A stretch of DNA of 64,000 nt from Raphanus sativus. Its lineage: Eukaryota; Streptophyta; Magnoliopsida; Brassicales; Brassicaceae. Each line of letters begins with the position of its first letter. The first letter of the stretch is position 1. The stretch is from NCBI RefSeq assembly GCF_000801105.2, contig NC_079516.1, positions 434,001-498,000 on the forward strand. The letters are read 5' to 3'. The notes under the pieces were generated by a model. It searched no databases. It saw only the letters and a program-made list of their open reading frames with translations, and had not been told where the DNA came from. Positions 38,170 through 51,287 of the stretch are shown in pieces. The position numbers and the translations under genes were made by a program.

Positions 38170-39887
38170 TTAATGTAGAAAAGGTTCGAAAGTGCCCACC
38201 ACCTTCTTCAACTGGTCAAGAAACGATAAATACGAAACCGTTCCATCGTTTCCAGCAAGGACCCTATACTTATCTCTCCTCGTGAAGTTAGTGCATTCGA
38301 ACCCTAACGCAGCCGCTAAGATCCTCTGAACATAATTCGCCACGTCATGCGGACTCTTCCCTGAGGAACACGTAGCCTCAACCGGAAGCTGGTTCAAGAA
38401 AGTAACCTCGTAAACCGGTCTCGGGTTCATGAAGAAGAAAATCGGGTCTAAACCTTTCCAGCCTCTCGCTGTGGTCGCGTGGAAGAACCCAACTCTATAA
38501 TTCATAGCAACGGGTACAATCCTATCCGTTAACTCAGCGAAAAGCCCGCTAAATCTTAGCAAGAACGGTTCACGACAAGTGGTTCCCTCAGGACAAACCA
38601 CTAGATCGCCTTCAGACAGTTGTTGTTTGATCTTTGCTGCGTCTACATCTCGGACTCTTGTCAATCTAACGGTTGGAATGGGAGATAATATCTCGGATAA
38701 GCGTGAGATCGAGTAAGTAACGGCCGGGACGCTGCGTCCGAGCACATACGATAATACCACCGGGTCCATTAGGGTTCTGTGAGTGCACACGAAGAGAACA
38801 CCGGAGTTTCCTGCCGTTGGTGCCTGAGGAGGCTTGCCTTTGACGATGACCTGGCCACCGAATATCTTGGAGACGTACGGTGTGGCCCATAATGGGAGGA
38901 CGGATCCAAGAAAGATCCGGATGGCGGCGAGAATGATTCCTAATGGGATCCATGTGAGGATGAGGAGTGCGGTGGCTGGAGTTGGCCGCTTGACAAGGCG
39001 TCCGTCGTGGAAGATTACCGGAAGTGGCCGTAGCTCAAATTGTTTGTTACGGTGGTTGTAGTTCTCTGGTATTGGTGCATGAATATGATCCTATATATAC
39101 ATGAAGATTTAAAATTAGTTTTAATAATAATAGGGATTATTAATATATGAAAAAATAGGGAACATATGTTGTAAAATATACAAAGATTTGCGTATGTTAA
39201 AAATGACAATAAAAAACTGCCAGTTGAAATTATTATTTTAGAACTGTAACAGTTGAATTATTATATTTTGTATTGATTTTGTTCATGCAAAGATCCAACG
39301 TTTACCTCACATAAAGATAAGAAAGTTGTAGAAAGTGTCTTGCCCGGTCTTGCAAGACCTATCTGAGGCTTTCTATCACCAAACAAATCAGCAACACGGC
39401 TCAAAACAGATTGATCGATATCAGTTTCACGTATCAAACCGGTGACAAACCCGAACCGGTTCACAATCAGCTCTGAACCGATGACCTCATCGGCTCTAAG
39501 ATGCTCCTTTGCAAACATTTCCACCATAACTCGAGGCATTCTCGTCACCACAACCTTCTTCTTGCACGAGCTGTAAACCTTCCAAGTGTCCATGCTTACG
39601 TCATCCAAGTAGAACTTAGGAAGGACGGCTCTAGCCACCGATTGAATCTCTGATTCGCGTAAACCAACCGTGGCTACAAAAGTCATGAGCTTGATAGAGG
39701 CGATCTTGTAGCTGAAAACGTCAAGGAGTGTGATTACAGGCCAAAGAAACAGCAAGATGGCGAAACGAATTAGACCAGATGCTTCGAAGGCAACGAGCAT
39801 GAAGTAAGAGAATGAATCTTCGTTCCGCAGCATTGTCCCTTCAAATTCCGTCACGACAGAATCTGAAGTCGTTTTACCTCGCTCCAT
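38170..39887 (-). CDS. GPAT5: Glycerol-3-phosphate sn-2 acyltransferase for suberin
   Basis: An ER-associated land-plant GPAT that transfers very-long-chain omega-oxidised acyl groups to glycerol-3-phosphate for root and seed-coat suberin. Two exons, 39306-39887 and 38170-39090, give 500 residues, close to the family length. The N-terminal HAD-like region starts TEFEGTML, lacking the aspartates of an active phosphatase, as known for the GPAT5 subgroup. Hydrophobic segments follow. The acyltransferase motifs are HX4D in [10 protein letters not shown] (His about 298, Asp about 303) and PEGTTCREP (about 361). The gene looks intact and its neighbours agree with At3g11430. It is functionally related in tissue terms to CASP2 (endodermal barriers), but no co-regulation can be inferred from the sequence. 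Confidence 0.93.
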
Positions 39888-42052
39888 TTTTACTTTTTCT
39901 TCTCTTTGTTTTGGTTATGTGATCGAATATTAACTTGTGTCGACTGAGAATGGGAGAAAATGAAATATAACGTTTTATGTTATAAGGTTTTGGATTGATT
40001 TGTCTCTGTTGCAATGGCAGTTTATCAATATTACACCTACCGTAGTTGTACATGTACATTAGAAAAATGTTCCATAAGTCAATATTATATAGAGTCATAG
40101 AGAGATGTCAAGAAAATACGATTATACACGTCACGGTGCTCCTCTTTTCTAATGAAATGGTGCACGTAATGTTATGTGAATAAAACAAAATTAATGGTTT
40201 TAAACTAACGGATTTGGTCCAAAAAAATTTTACACTAACCCATTTAGTCCAAATTGTTGGCAGAATGCACCAAAATTAGGCAATGGCTACAGCTAAATAT
40301 ACGGATTTAGTTAGGTTACTGACCTAATTATATAATCACGGCATATAGTCCATGAGAAAAATAATTATAGCTTTAAGTGATACAGATTTTTCATTTTTGG
40401 TAAAGATATATATAACCATATAGGTACATTAGAAACTCTATAATTTAATACTTAATAAATTAATAAACACCGTAAATTAACAAATTTTTCCAGTCCTAAA
40501 TTGACCGGTTCAAAATATGAAATGTGTTGATAAAATAATAAGATAAATAATTTCTAAAAAATCATATGTATACATATATAGTCTCACGAAAATTATAAAT
40601 TGATAATTTATATGTATATACATTTAATATTTATATAAGTGTAAACCAATCATTATATTATATTCACAATGAATTATCTTTATATTTTTTAATATTTAAT
40701 ATATATTGATGAGATTTAGTAAAATTATATCTAGAAACACATTTAAATTCTATGAAATATATTTTATATGCACCAGTAATATAATAAAACTAATATAAAT
40801 GTTAAATTTCAAAATGTTAATCAATGTATATATACAGTAAAATCAAATATTTTTATTTTAGAAAAATATATCTTAAAATATAAAAAATGTAAAATAAACA
40901 TTTTGTAAATTAGTAATTCTATAAATTAATAAAATATCAAAGTTCCAACATTCTATATTTATAGAGTTTTGACTGTATCATTATTGATATATGTTTCTTT
41001 ATTGTTTGGATTTGATTTGTTTTGTTTAATTCGACCGAAGAGAAACTTATAATATAGTCCAACCGAATTAGTTTATGTGGTTCAGTTTATTGAGTTTGGT
41101 TAGAATATTTCGTATATGTCGTTCTGTGAAATCATTTGCCAAAGTGAAACCTTATCTCAACTCAATAATAATTAAACTGGTCCGTGTTTGGTTGCCTACC
41201 TGACAGATAATGTTATAGAAGAAAAGCAAGCTTGGAATTCTAACAGAACGTATGTGTGTTGTTATAATAGTACTTTTCATACACATACGTAGACTTTTCA
41301 TACACATACATATATATATGTAACACAACAACACAACGCTTTCAACATTATATATGTATAACTTTAATTATACATTTTTTACTGAAATATATATATATAT
41401 ATATATATATAATGTTGATTTTAAAAAAAATCTGACTCATATATTTATAGAATTTTTTTAAAATGCTAATTTTTGAAAATTAAAGTTACTAGATAAGATA
41501 TAATTTTTTAATTATATTTACTTGTCTTTTACATTTTTTTAATTTTTAGATAAATTTTTAATACAGGTAAAGCTTTAGATATTTTTATATTTTTGGGTTT
41601 TTTACATTTTTAATTTATACATATATAATGTTGATTTAAAAAAAACAGACTTATATATCTATATTTTTTTTTTAAATGCTAATTTGAAAATTAAAGTTAC
41701 TAATTTTTAGTAATATTATCATATTTTGGATTTTTTTTAATCAGGGTAAAACTCTCCAACTATGTTTACTTATTGGAAAAAACTCTAAACTAAAGATTTA
41801 TCAGTAGTAATGTTAATTATGACCTGAAAGGGTTTAATTCATTAAATAAAGTTAGTTTAGAGGTTATTTCATTAAATACTTAGTTTGGGGGTTTTTATCC
41901 AAAACAAACTAAGCTGAGGGTTTTTTACATTAAAAATCCTATAAATTATAATAGTACTTTTCATACAGCTACGATCATAAGACTTATATATAGTTGTTAT
42001 CTAACACAACAACACAACGTTTTCAAGTCTATATTATTTAAAACTCAGACAT
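39888..42052. other. AT-rich intergenic region with duplicated blocks
   Basis: No gene seen. 40431-40979 has weakly inverted ends (ACTCTATAA left, TTATAGAGT right), suggesting an old MITE-like element. Two direct duplications appear: 41400-41520 versus 41620-41730 (ATATAATGTTGATTT... AATTAAAGTTACTA), and 41267-41345 versus 41951-42027 (AATAGTACTTTTCATACA ... ACACAACAACACAACG). Confidence 0.55.
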
Positions 42053-42067
42053 AAACTTGAGTGTTTA

Positions 42068-42309
42068 ACCTATGTAAGAGGAAAATGCAGCAAGCTAAAC
42101 CTCCGAACTGCAAGAAGAAGCTCCATGTTGATGCAGGAACTTCGGGGAAAGCCCCTAAACCTTCCAAAGCTAAAGGTACTACAAAACGTGCTCGAGGATC
42201 TTCAGAAGTGGGAGGCTCTGTTTCAGACAACCAACCTCTCTGTAACATGATACCACCGACGAACCGCCGAAGGATGGATTTTCAGAATCCGTCCAACCCC
42301 GCTCCTTAG
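42068..42309 (+). pseudogene. LINE ORF1 C-terminal remnant
   Basis: An open frame of about 80 codons, rich in Lys, Pro and Ser (KPSKAKGTTKRARGSSEVGG), ends at a TAG at 42307-42309, just before ORF2. Its position and basic composition fit the end of a LINE ORF1. The N-terminal part is missing through 5' truncation. Confidence 0.7.
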
Positions 42310-42311
42310 CG

Positions 42312-45300
42312 ATTCTGAGCTGGAACTGTCAGGGGTTGGGGAATCCCCGGACAGTTCGACAGTTGGGAGAGATATCCAAAACCTTTGATCCGGATATTAT
42401 CTTCCTCATGGAAACAAAAAATTCCAATGAAGTGGTTCTCAAGAAACTGGAGCACCTTAGATACGAATGCAATCACTTGATTCCCCCGACTGGACACGGA
42501 GCTGGTGGGCTAGCATTATTTTGGAACCCAGATTTAAATCTTCAGGTCTTGGAGTCAAGTCCGAATGTAATTGAGACGGTTGTTGAATTTGAAGGAAAAA
42601 ATTTTTTTTCTTCTTTTGTCTATGGAAACAATGATAAGAAGCTGAGACAACAACAGTGGGATCACCTCCTCTCTCTATCCTTACCCCGTGATGCGCCCTG
42701 GTTCTTGACGGGTGATCTTAATGACATCTTATGTAACGATGAAAAGGATGGAGGAGTAGTCAGACCCAAAGGCTCCTTCTCGGACCTGCGTACTTTCTTC
42801 TCGGAGGGTGACTTATTTGATCTGCAACATTCCGGGGACCCCTTGTTTTGGAGGGGCCAGCGAGGAGACGACCTGGTGAAATGCAGGTTGGATAGAGCCG
42901 CTTCAAATACCTTGTGGGCCGAATGCTTCCCAACAGCAAGATGCCAATACTTGGAGTTTGAAAGCTCTGATCATAGACCTCTAATCTCATTCTTTGATAA
43001 AGGAGGTAAACGGAAAAGGGGTCTCTTCCGCTATGATCGGAGATTATGCAACAATGAAGAGGCGAAGAAGTTCATAGATGAGACACTGAGGGATGATACC
43101 AGAGAAGCCGTATGTGACATTCTAGCTAATACGAGGTCAGCTATCTCACTCTGGAATAAGACCCAACAGCGCAATAGCAAGAAGCAAATAGAGCAGAAAA
43201 AGCTGGAGCTTGATGTCGCGCTCTCGAGCCCACAGAACGACACGAACCTGATACAAGACATCAAAACAAAGCTTAATGCAGCTTACCTCGCAGAGGAGGA
43301 GTATTGGAAGCAACGGAGTCGTTTGCTGTGGCTAAAGCTAGGTGATCGGAATACAGGTTATTTCCACGCTATCACCAAGTCGAGGAAGAGAGCAAATGCT
43401 TTCTCGGTACTGGAAAATGATGATGGACAGATGGTAAACAAGGAGGAGGAGATAGTACAAGTTATCGGGGACTACTTCCAACATCTATTCACTTCCACGC
43501 CAGGGGAGAGAGAGATGATTGTAAACCAGGCACTCTGCCCCATCATCTCAGAGGCAGAAAATGAGCTCCTTCTCAGTGTACCATCGGCAACAGAGATAAA
43601 GGAGGCGGCCTGGTCTATCAATGCGGAAAAAGCTCCCGGCCCCGATGGCTTTTCGGCAGGTTTTTTCCATACCCATTGGAACCGTATTGGCACGGCTGTA
43701 GTGCGCGAGGTTCAGGAATTTTTCAGTGGGGCTCCACTTCCGGACACTATTAATCACACTCATGTCCGGCTTATTCCTAAAGTCTCGAAGCCACAGAAAG
43801 TATCAGAGTATAGACCCATTGCCTTGTGTAATGTCTATTACAAGATATACTCGAAAATCATCACACGAAGACTACAGCCGCTGATGGAGAAACTTATCTC
43901 GGAGAACCAATCGGCCTTCGTTCCGGGGCGGGCAATTGGAGACAACGTTCTTATCACTCACGAAGTTCTCCACTATCTGAAGTCGTCAAAAGCGGAGCAG
44001 CGATGTGCTATGGCAATCAAGACAGATATGAGTAAAGCATATGATCGCCTAGAGTGGGATTTTATTTCGCTTGTACTCTTACGGTTGGGATTCCACCGAG
44101 ACTGGATTCAGTCAATAATGCAATGTATCTCCACAGTTACATAATCCTCATTAACGGCTTGCCTAGAGGAATGGTAGTACCGAGCCGAGGGATTCGCCAA
44201 GGCGATCCCCTCTCTCCCTACATATTCATAATGTGTAGTGAAGTCCTCTCGGGATTATGTAACAGAGCGCAAGAACTCGGAACCCTCCAAGGACTACGAG
44301 TAGCGAGAGGATGCCCCCGGGTATCTCATCTCCTCTTCGCGGATGATACGATGTTTTTCCTCAATGCAAATAAAGGAAATTGTCAAGCATTAAAGACGAT
44401 TCTGAGCAGCTACGAGCAAGCCTCCGGCCAGTCTATCAACAAAGATAAATCTGCCATAACCTTCTCGCGCAAAGCACCAGCGGAGCTAAAAGAGATGATT
44501 AAGAACGAGCTCGAGATCAGTAAGGAGGGGGAGTTGGGAAATATTTGGGTCTCCCGGAGCAATTTGGACGGAGAAAGAGAGACCTCTTCTCTACTATCAT
44601 CGACCGGATCAAACAAAAGGCGAAAGGGTGGTCTAACAAATTCCTTTCCTCAGCAGGGAAGTTAGTTATGCTACAGAGCGTCCTCTCACCTATTCCCTCG
44701 TACTCGATGACTTTCTTCAAACTCCCGGTCTCCTTGTGTAAGCGAATCCAATCGGTGGTTACTCGTTTTTGGTGGGATAACAACGAGAACACTAGGAAGA
44801 TGGCGTGGGTTTCATGGGAGAGTATCTCCAAACCTAAATCTATTGGAGGGCTGGGCCTGCGAGATTTCCAGAAGTTCAACGACTCACTTTTGGCCAAATC
44901 GGGTTGGAGAATTATGAATCACCCAGACTGCCTCCTTAGCAAAGTGCTGAAAGGGAAGTACTATCCAGATTGTGATTTTCTACAGGTCATGGAAACATCG
45001 ACTATATCACATGGGTGGAGAAGCATTCTTATAGGGAGATACCTACTGAAGAAAAAATTAGGGTGGATTGTGGGAGATGGGCTCTCTATTAACATCTGGA
45101 GAGAGCCATGGTTGAGCTCCCGCAAGCAGGAAGGTCCGTTTGGACCACCAGGAGAAGCGAACAAGGACTTGGTTGTGGCAGATTTGATGATCCCAAACGA
45201 GGCACAATGGGATAGAAGTAAGATCCAACTACTGCTGCCTGATTACGAAGAACGCATCCTCTGTTTAAAACAGAGTTGTACGGGAGCTCCAGACCGTCTG

Positions 45301-46335
45301 GTTTGGCTGGGAACGAAGTCAGGAGAGTACTCCGTAAAGTCTGGGTACTACACAGCGATTCAGGATGATGAGAACGGTGGCTTGCTGGAGCCAGCGGGAA
45401 ATAATGACTGGAATAAGAGGGTCTGGAAGCTAGACTGTGCGCCGAAAGTGAAACTCTTCTCATGGAAGCTCCTCAAGAGGGCCCTGCCGGTGGGAGAACG
45501 ACTTATGGAAAGACATATCCCAATTGATCCGCATTGTAAGCGATGTGGTTGTACTGAATCTACCACTCATCTGTTTCTCCATTGTAGCTACGCGCAAAAG
45601 GTATGGAGCCTAGCTCCTTTTACTGAAGAACTGGAGTACAGAGGAATGGTAGATTTAGAAGCAGAATGGGAATCACTCTGCAACCTAAAATGCTTACCGC
45701 CGTCAGGAGTCTCTACGGGATCGCTAGTGCCTTGGATTCTTTGGGGCTTGTGGAAAGCCAGGAACCGGTTTGTGTTTGAGGGTTTCTCTGCTCCACCAGA
45801 AGATACCCTCTCCACTGCCATCACTCTAGCAAGGGAATGGAGCACCAGCACAAAGAAGAGGGCAACCAGAGCCACAAGAGGAAGCATGCCACACTATTCC
45901 TGCCCAAGCGGAGCGATAGTAGTGAGATCTGATGCAGCATGGTCCGCACAACTCAAGACAGCAGGCCTGGGATGGATGATCTTGTCACCGACACAGAACC
46001 AGGAGCACCAAACTCCTCTACAGTTTGTTGACTCGGCTCTTATGGCGGAAGCTCTCGCCTTGCGTGAAGCTATTCTCTCGTGTGACCACCTGAAGCTATC
46101 AACGATACAGTTCGAGTCGGATTCGTCTCTACTGATAAACGCCATCAATGCGAAGACCCCTGTCTCTGAGATAATGTGTATTGTCTCTGATATCCAATCC
46201 TTAGCAGCTGATTTCCTCTCTGTGTCATTTGTTTGGATTCCTAGGGAAAGAAACATCCAGGCTGATTCTTTGGCAAAGAATGCCTTGTTGTTGTATGAAC
46301 CTATGGTTGGGGATGAGTTTAATGGCCCCAACTAG
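42312..46335 (+). pseudogene. LINE ORF2: endonuclease-reverse transcriptase-RNase H, two frameshifts
   Basis: The polyprotein is recognisable in three consecutive frames. The APE-type endonuclease starts LSWNCQGLGNP, with METK, GDLND and SSDHRPL motifs. The reverse transcriptase has YRPIALCN, KTDMSKAYDRLEW, RGIRQGDPLSPY and the catalytic FADD box. A zinc-knuckle (CKRCGC...HLFLHC) and an RNase H domain (RSDAAW, ESDSSLL, PRERNIQADSLAKNA) complete it. Frame changes near 44140 (within RT, before RGIRQGDP) and near 44535 (after the RT palm) leave it non-coding as one protein. There are few other lesions, consistent with a young dead copy. Confidence 0.93.
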
Positions 46336-46390
46336 AACCCAAGTTATAATTAAATGCAGTGTTTCAAAAAAAAAAAAACTTGAGTGTTTA

Positions 46391-46749
46391 TAAACATTTT
46401 TCCTTTATGCATTTTCTTATCCGTCTCTTTAATTATGTTAGCTGAGGTTTGGTTGGAATCAAAAGGTATGGAAGAAATTTGGTTGTTATGAAATCTATGT
46501 AAAAAGTCCAAGTTGAATTGGCATCCTCGATAGGTAAGAACCAATTACTAAAAAAGAAACCGAACTTATTTAACTTAACAAAATAGATACATGTACGAAA
46601 TTCTGTTTTTTTGCCAATTTAACTAAGTTACACAACATAAATGTTTAGTGATGGATGATTGATACGCTCTGTTCTAGAAATTAGTAACCAATCTATGGTC
46701 GAATCTAAAGTCTGTATGTGCAAATATATATCTCTAATTAAAATATTTT
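46391..46749. other. Short intergenic region
   Basis: 3' flank of the glycosyltransferase gene beyond the LINE target duplication. AT-rich, nothing recognised. Confidence 0.5.
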
Positions 46750-48890
46750 TTATATCGTCTCCGAAGATCTGCACTTTCTAATCCTTATCGACATTTCTCT
46801 CTCTTTTCTTCTTCCTCCTCCTTCCATCACCTCGCAACACTGTCTCCTTGGTGCCTGTCAACAAAAAGGAATAAAAATGTAATAAAAGCTTCAAAACCTA
46901 ATTTTAAATGTTACAAGTTTCAATATAGAATCAAAAAGCGCTAACCTTGTTCCAATACTCAGGATCCATCTTCATTGAAGTCACCAATATCCTCTTCACT
47001 CTAGTTACCCGAGAATGCTCTCTCTTTCCGCAGTAACCATAATTCTTATCCGCCACACTATACCAAGTTTTAGTCCCACTATCCCGCACATCCTCTGCTC
47101 CATCCATGAAATAAGTGACGGGACGCTCACACGGGTCAGGTTTCAAGGGCCTTGTGTTAAACGTGAAAGGTCCATCGCTCGAAGACCGCCAGGTTTTGAA
47201 GGTTTGCAACGGCTTCTCCAGCTCCTTAGTGCTCAAGAAGTAAGAGTATATCTGAATGGAGTATCCCCAAGAAATGGATATGGACCACTGACGCTTGCGG
47301 TCATGGCAGTTAACCTGTTGGAGTATTCGATGCGGGTCGAAGGTGTAAGGTTTCATTAGGGTTTGTAACGACTCGATAGGGTTTTTGTTAGGGAATATTG
47401 AGTCTAAGAAAACTAGGTGATGCAATGATACAAGGGGAGCTAATGGATGTGCTGCTAGAAACCCAAATGGATCTCCTCTTATGTCAAGCTGCAATACATC
47501 AAAAAAAATGTTGTTAATTTATACTAATGTTCTTCTTTAAATGGTTTAGACGTGTTTAATTTTTGGTTGACCGAACGACTAATGTCAACGAAAAGATTTC
47601 TAAATCGATTTTTATACTTATACAATAACAATTTAGATGGCACTCATTCGCTAATTCCTAACAAAAACTCTAATTAGAATTTTTTTTTGAAAATTGGTCA
47701 ACATTATCTATACGCCAAAATATAAATTACACTATTTTAAATAAATATTATGTTACATTCAACAAATCAAATTCTAAATGCTTTTTATAGCATTTACCTA
47801 AGTGATTAATACGTTTGATCCCTTTAATTTCTTTGCTATTTTCATAAATAAATTAAGAAAATTCACGTGGCAAGAATTTACTTAAAGAGCTTTTGTCGGG
47901 ATCTAAACCATTTGAATGTGTCGGGATCCAACAAACGAGATCAGAAACAGCTCTGACACATGTCCAAACAACCAATCCTAAAGCTAACACGTGCCCCCCA
48001 ACAGAACTCACCTGGTGAAAACCGCGTTCTTCGGTGAACGGAACGCCGATCTCGCTAACGCAAGCCGCGATTCGCTGATCCGAACCGTAATAATAAAAAT
48101 ACCGCTGGAGACAACCGTCCATCGCTGCCGCCAAACGCGCAGCAAGCGGACGGCTGATCGCGAAACCCCCGCCGCCGAACGCCATATCGTACGCGTGCAT
48201 CACGTCCTGCTCGACGCTCTCCGAGTTTCCACCAATGTACCACATCTGCTCGTGGTCATACTTCGAGAGAACCTTCACGAGATTATCTGTAAAGAAAACG
48301 GTGTCGTCGTCTCCCATCACGAACCACCGTACATCCGGTAGATTTAGTTTGTAACTATCCCATATCGTCCTAGCGATCCGAACCGCGGCTCTCGAGCTGG
48401 AGAATCTAAACCGGGTCCAACCAGAATCGGAAACTCTAACCGGGATCGAGAACCGGTTATCGGAATCATTCTTAGGGAAATTCACCGGTTTATCGAGCCA
48501 GACGGATCCACGCGTTGTGGCATTGCGCCACCACAAGGAGGTGAGCCGGCTCCGATCGAGCCACGTGTCAGCTGCTCCGGCGATACAGAACTGAACGTGG
48601 GAGATATTGATGGGACCGGCTGATCTCGTCGGCGGGAGGGCTAGTGCCTTCTGAGGCACGGCGGGGAAACGGAGACCGTAGGAGGAGGAGTAGTCAGGCG
48701 GGGAGGAGGAGGATAGAAAAGTGATGCGGAGAACGAGAGAGACGGAGAAGACGAGGCACGTGAGGACGGAGACGCGAGTGACAACCACGAGGTAGTCACG
48801 TGGCCGCTCCGGCATGAAGAAGAAATTTGAAAACTTCAGGGCCTCGTGGTGGTGGCCGTGCTCTCCGCTTCCTCCGCGATTCAGTTTCAT
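46750..48890 (-). CDS. DUF604 / Fringe-like glycosyltransferase (GT31-related)
   Basis: A type II Golgi-type glycosyltransferase; the substrate is not known to me. Three minus-strand exons, 48012-48890, 46946-47488 and 46750-46854, give 508 residues in consistent phase. A membrane anchor lies at about residues 33-58. The Fringe-like domain has the nucleotide-sugar/metal motif VMGDDDTVFF (about 191-200) and GGGGFAISRPLA. The DUF604 part follows LDIRGDPFGFLAAHPLAPLV. Exon 3 encodes APRRQCCEV plus a basic tail. The start at 48890 (MKLNRGG) is preferred; an in-frame ATG at 48941 would add 17 lysine-rich residues. Synteny matches At3g11420. Confidence 0.88.
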
Positions 48891-48941
48891 GTTTTTCTTT
48901 TTTTTTTGATGTGAGAAGAGAACAACACCGTGAAAATTCAC

Positions 48942-50863
48942 TCCGGCGTGAGGGAGTGGTTCTTATTCACACCAGACTTCAGAGTTGCCCTCTTCCTCTT
49001 GCCTACGCCGTGGGAATGGAGTTTTGTTGGAAATTTTACGGAATTGCCCCTGACGGTGGCTGGAATTATTCTATTTTTAGTAGCTACTTTTGTTTATTTC
49101 CTTTTTTGGAGAGTGGCAACTCTGTGAGATAAACAGGCATAAATAGAAAAAGAGGTTGACACGTGAAAGAAACACACAAAATGACGGGGACAACCTCCAG
49201 TCAACGATAATATGGTAACAGATTGAATATCATGTTTCAGAGTATAATAAACAGAACCAACAAAAGAAATGCTTCAGGCTGTAACTGGTTCTCAGTTTTA
49301 GAAATAAGATGAGTATGCTCAATTATAAAAGTATAGAATACCAACAAATCAGAATCGTGGCTTCACAACCTGATCCTCAGAGAGTCGACAGCAAACGTAT
49401 GAGCTGATCGCCTGAAGGCCGTACGCCTGTCTCTTCTCCTTCATCCTGGAGTTGTGCAGGTCTCCGTCTGGCCATTTTATTTTCTTTTACCCATCTTATA
49501 TGGGCTGTTTCTGAAGCATCTACTGATGTTTTCGTTTGGTTTTATCTTGTCTTCTTTGCATTTGATGTTCAAACTTTGTTGGCTTTGGCCCCAAGTTAAG
49601 ATTTAATGACAAAAAAAAATCAGAATGTAGTAGTTAAGGAAATAAGATGAATGACATAAATGTTATAGTAAGATTGTAATTCTTTCTCCGGTTTAGAAAT
49701 AAAATGGATGAGATTGTTGTGGAGGTTATATAGTGATAAACTACGATATAATTCAACTCAACAAAATTTTTTGGCCATCAGTTAGATCGATAAAATCCAA
49801 TCCATAATCAATCTTATAATGCCAGGGGACGCGATCTAGTGGAGTTGAACTTCAATGGAGAAAGTATCAGACATTACGAATTTGATTAAAGACAGTTCTT
49901 CAACTAGACTCAGCGATTTATTTTTTTCGTTTATTTATACCTCTAATTTGAAACAATGCTAAGATATAATCCTGATGATTTGAGGACCCAATTAACATGA
50001 CCTTGTCGTACCATGGATTGTCCAAATTTTAGATATGCTCCATGAGCTGATTGCTGGCCTTTCGGCCATTTTATGGGCCTTTATAAGAGACGCTCACATA
50101 ATTCGGTTTATCAGTTCTCACATATTTTCCATTCTGTCGCTCTCATTTTCACTTGATTTCCTACGAATACCATCGACTCATTCACTCTATGAAGTTTGTA
50201 TTTTCTTCTCCATTGACAAATGTACACAGCATATGTCAACAAACTCAAAATTTCCAAATCGAAGCTTCTTCTAAAATCATAGTAAACCATCATGTTTATA
50301 TCTCTAATCATGTTGCAGATTTTGATGCATATTGATCGTAACGGTGGCGCAAAAAAAAAAGGTTGATAGTCTCTTTTTCTTCATCGTTGAGCATTCACAC
50401 ACAAAAATAAAAGCTAGCATCCGTTATGGAACCTTCTTCTAATAAACCTCTATTGCTTACCACTTTATCCGTACATATCGAACAATGACATGGGTTACAC
50501 TTTGCTAGATCAAGTCGTGGGAAAAATATTGCTGCCAATTGCCATATAGCATTTGGGTCATGGACTCATGGTGTGTTGAGGTACGTAAACATGACAACAT
50601 GACTCCAGCTGCAACCTCCCATATCAGATCTAATCTTGGACCCAAAAATAAGGAAGTTTAGGCTTGAAGTTAAATATTATCTACAAATTTTCTCTACATG
50701 TTTTTTGCATACGTGTCTTTAGGTTTAGAATTACTTTCGCGTAGTCTTATATTACTTTATGTTTGGTTTAAGTTTATTTCAGTCTTTTTCTTTAACGTTT
50801 ACTTCATTCAATTAAATTGATTACTATAGGTCATGCATATCAAATTAAAGTGGTAGAAACTAA
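48942..50863. other. Intergenic region
   Basis: Contains the promoter side of the DUF604 gene and non-coding DNA. Open frames here have no family motifs and nothing else is recognised. Confidence 0.5.
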
Positions 50864-51040
50864 GAGCATCAGCAAGAGTGAATGAAGAACAACTCTTCTT
50901 TGAGAACACTTCAACTATTTTGCTAGCTTTGTTTTATACTTGTCACATTATTACTAGTCTAGTTTAAATAAATAAATATATAACAATTAGAAAATTAAAT
51001 TAGTTAAGAGATTTAATGTGTTCTGTTGTTGCTGATGCTC
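50864..51040. mobile_element. PIF/Harbinger-type MITE (177 bp)
   Basis: Perfect terminal inverted repeats, GAGCATCAGCAA and TTGCTGATGCTC, are flanked by a 3-bp TAA duplication (50861-50863 and 51041-51043). This is the PIF/Harbinger target pattern. Confidence 0.88.
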
Positions 51041-51287
51041 TAATGGCCGTAATCTCTTTTTTTTTGCTTTTGGTTCGTTATTGGTTTAAACAATTGATCG
51101 ATTGTTTTTCACACAAAAAAAAAAAACAATTGATCGATTTCTTGCATCACATGAATAATAATCATAGTACCAGAGTTTACAGCGAATGTGGTAGGTCCAG
51201 CCGTCGCAGGTTCTGAAGTTTAAACAAAAAAGAGAAGAATAATACTAGAAAATTGTTGACAAAATAAAATATATATCGTATGCTTGC

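Larger units (their letters stand above)
42068..46375 (+). mobile_element. LINE (plant L1-type non-LTR retrotransposon), 5' truncated
   Basis: A perfect 15-bp target duplication, AAACTTGAGTGTTTA, flanks the element at 42053-42067 and 46376-46390. The 3' end is a poly-A tract (about 46366-46375). The 5' end starts inside the ORF1 C-terminus, so the copy is truncated in the usual LINE manner. Inside are a short ORF1 remnant (to 42309) and ORF2 with endonuclease, reverse transcriptase, zinc-knuckle and RNase H. It inserted between GPAT5 and the DUF604 gene. The intact target duplication suggests recent insertion. Confidence 0.95.

Noticed and set aside
47991..48341. Plus-strand ORF over the DUF604 gene exon 1
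   Set aside because: Antisense shadow of a well-supported coding exon.
49370..49620. Possible retrotransposon 3' end with an A-run (AATGACAAAAAAAAA)
   Set aside because: No reverse transcriptase motif, target duplication or tRNA-like head could be identified.
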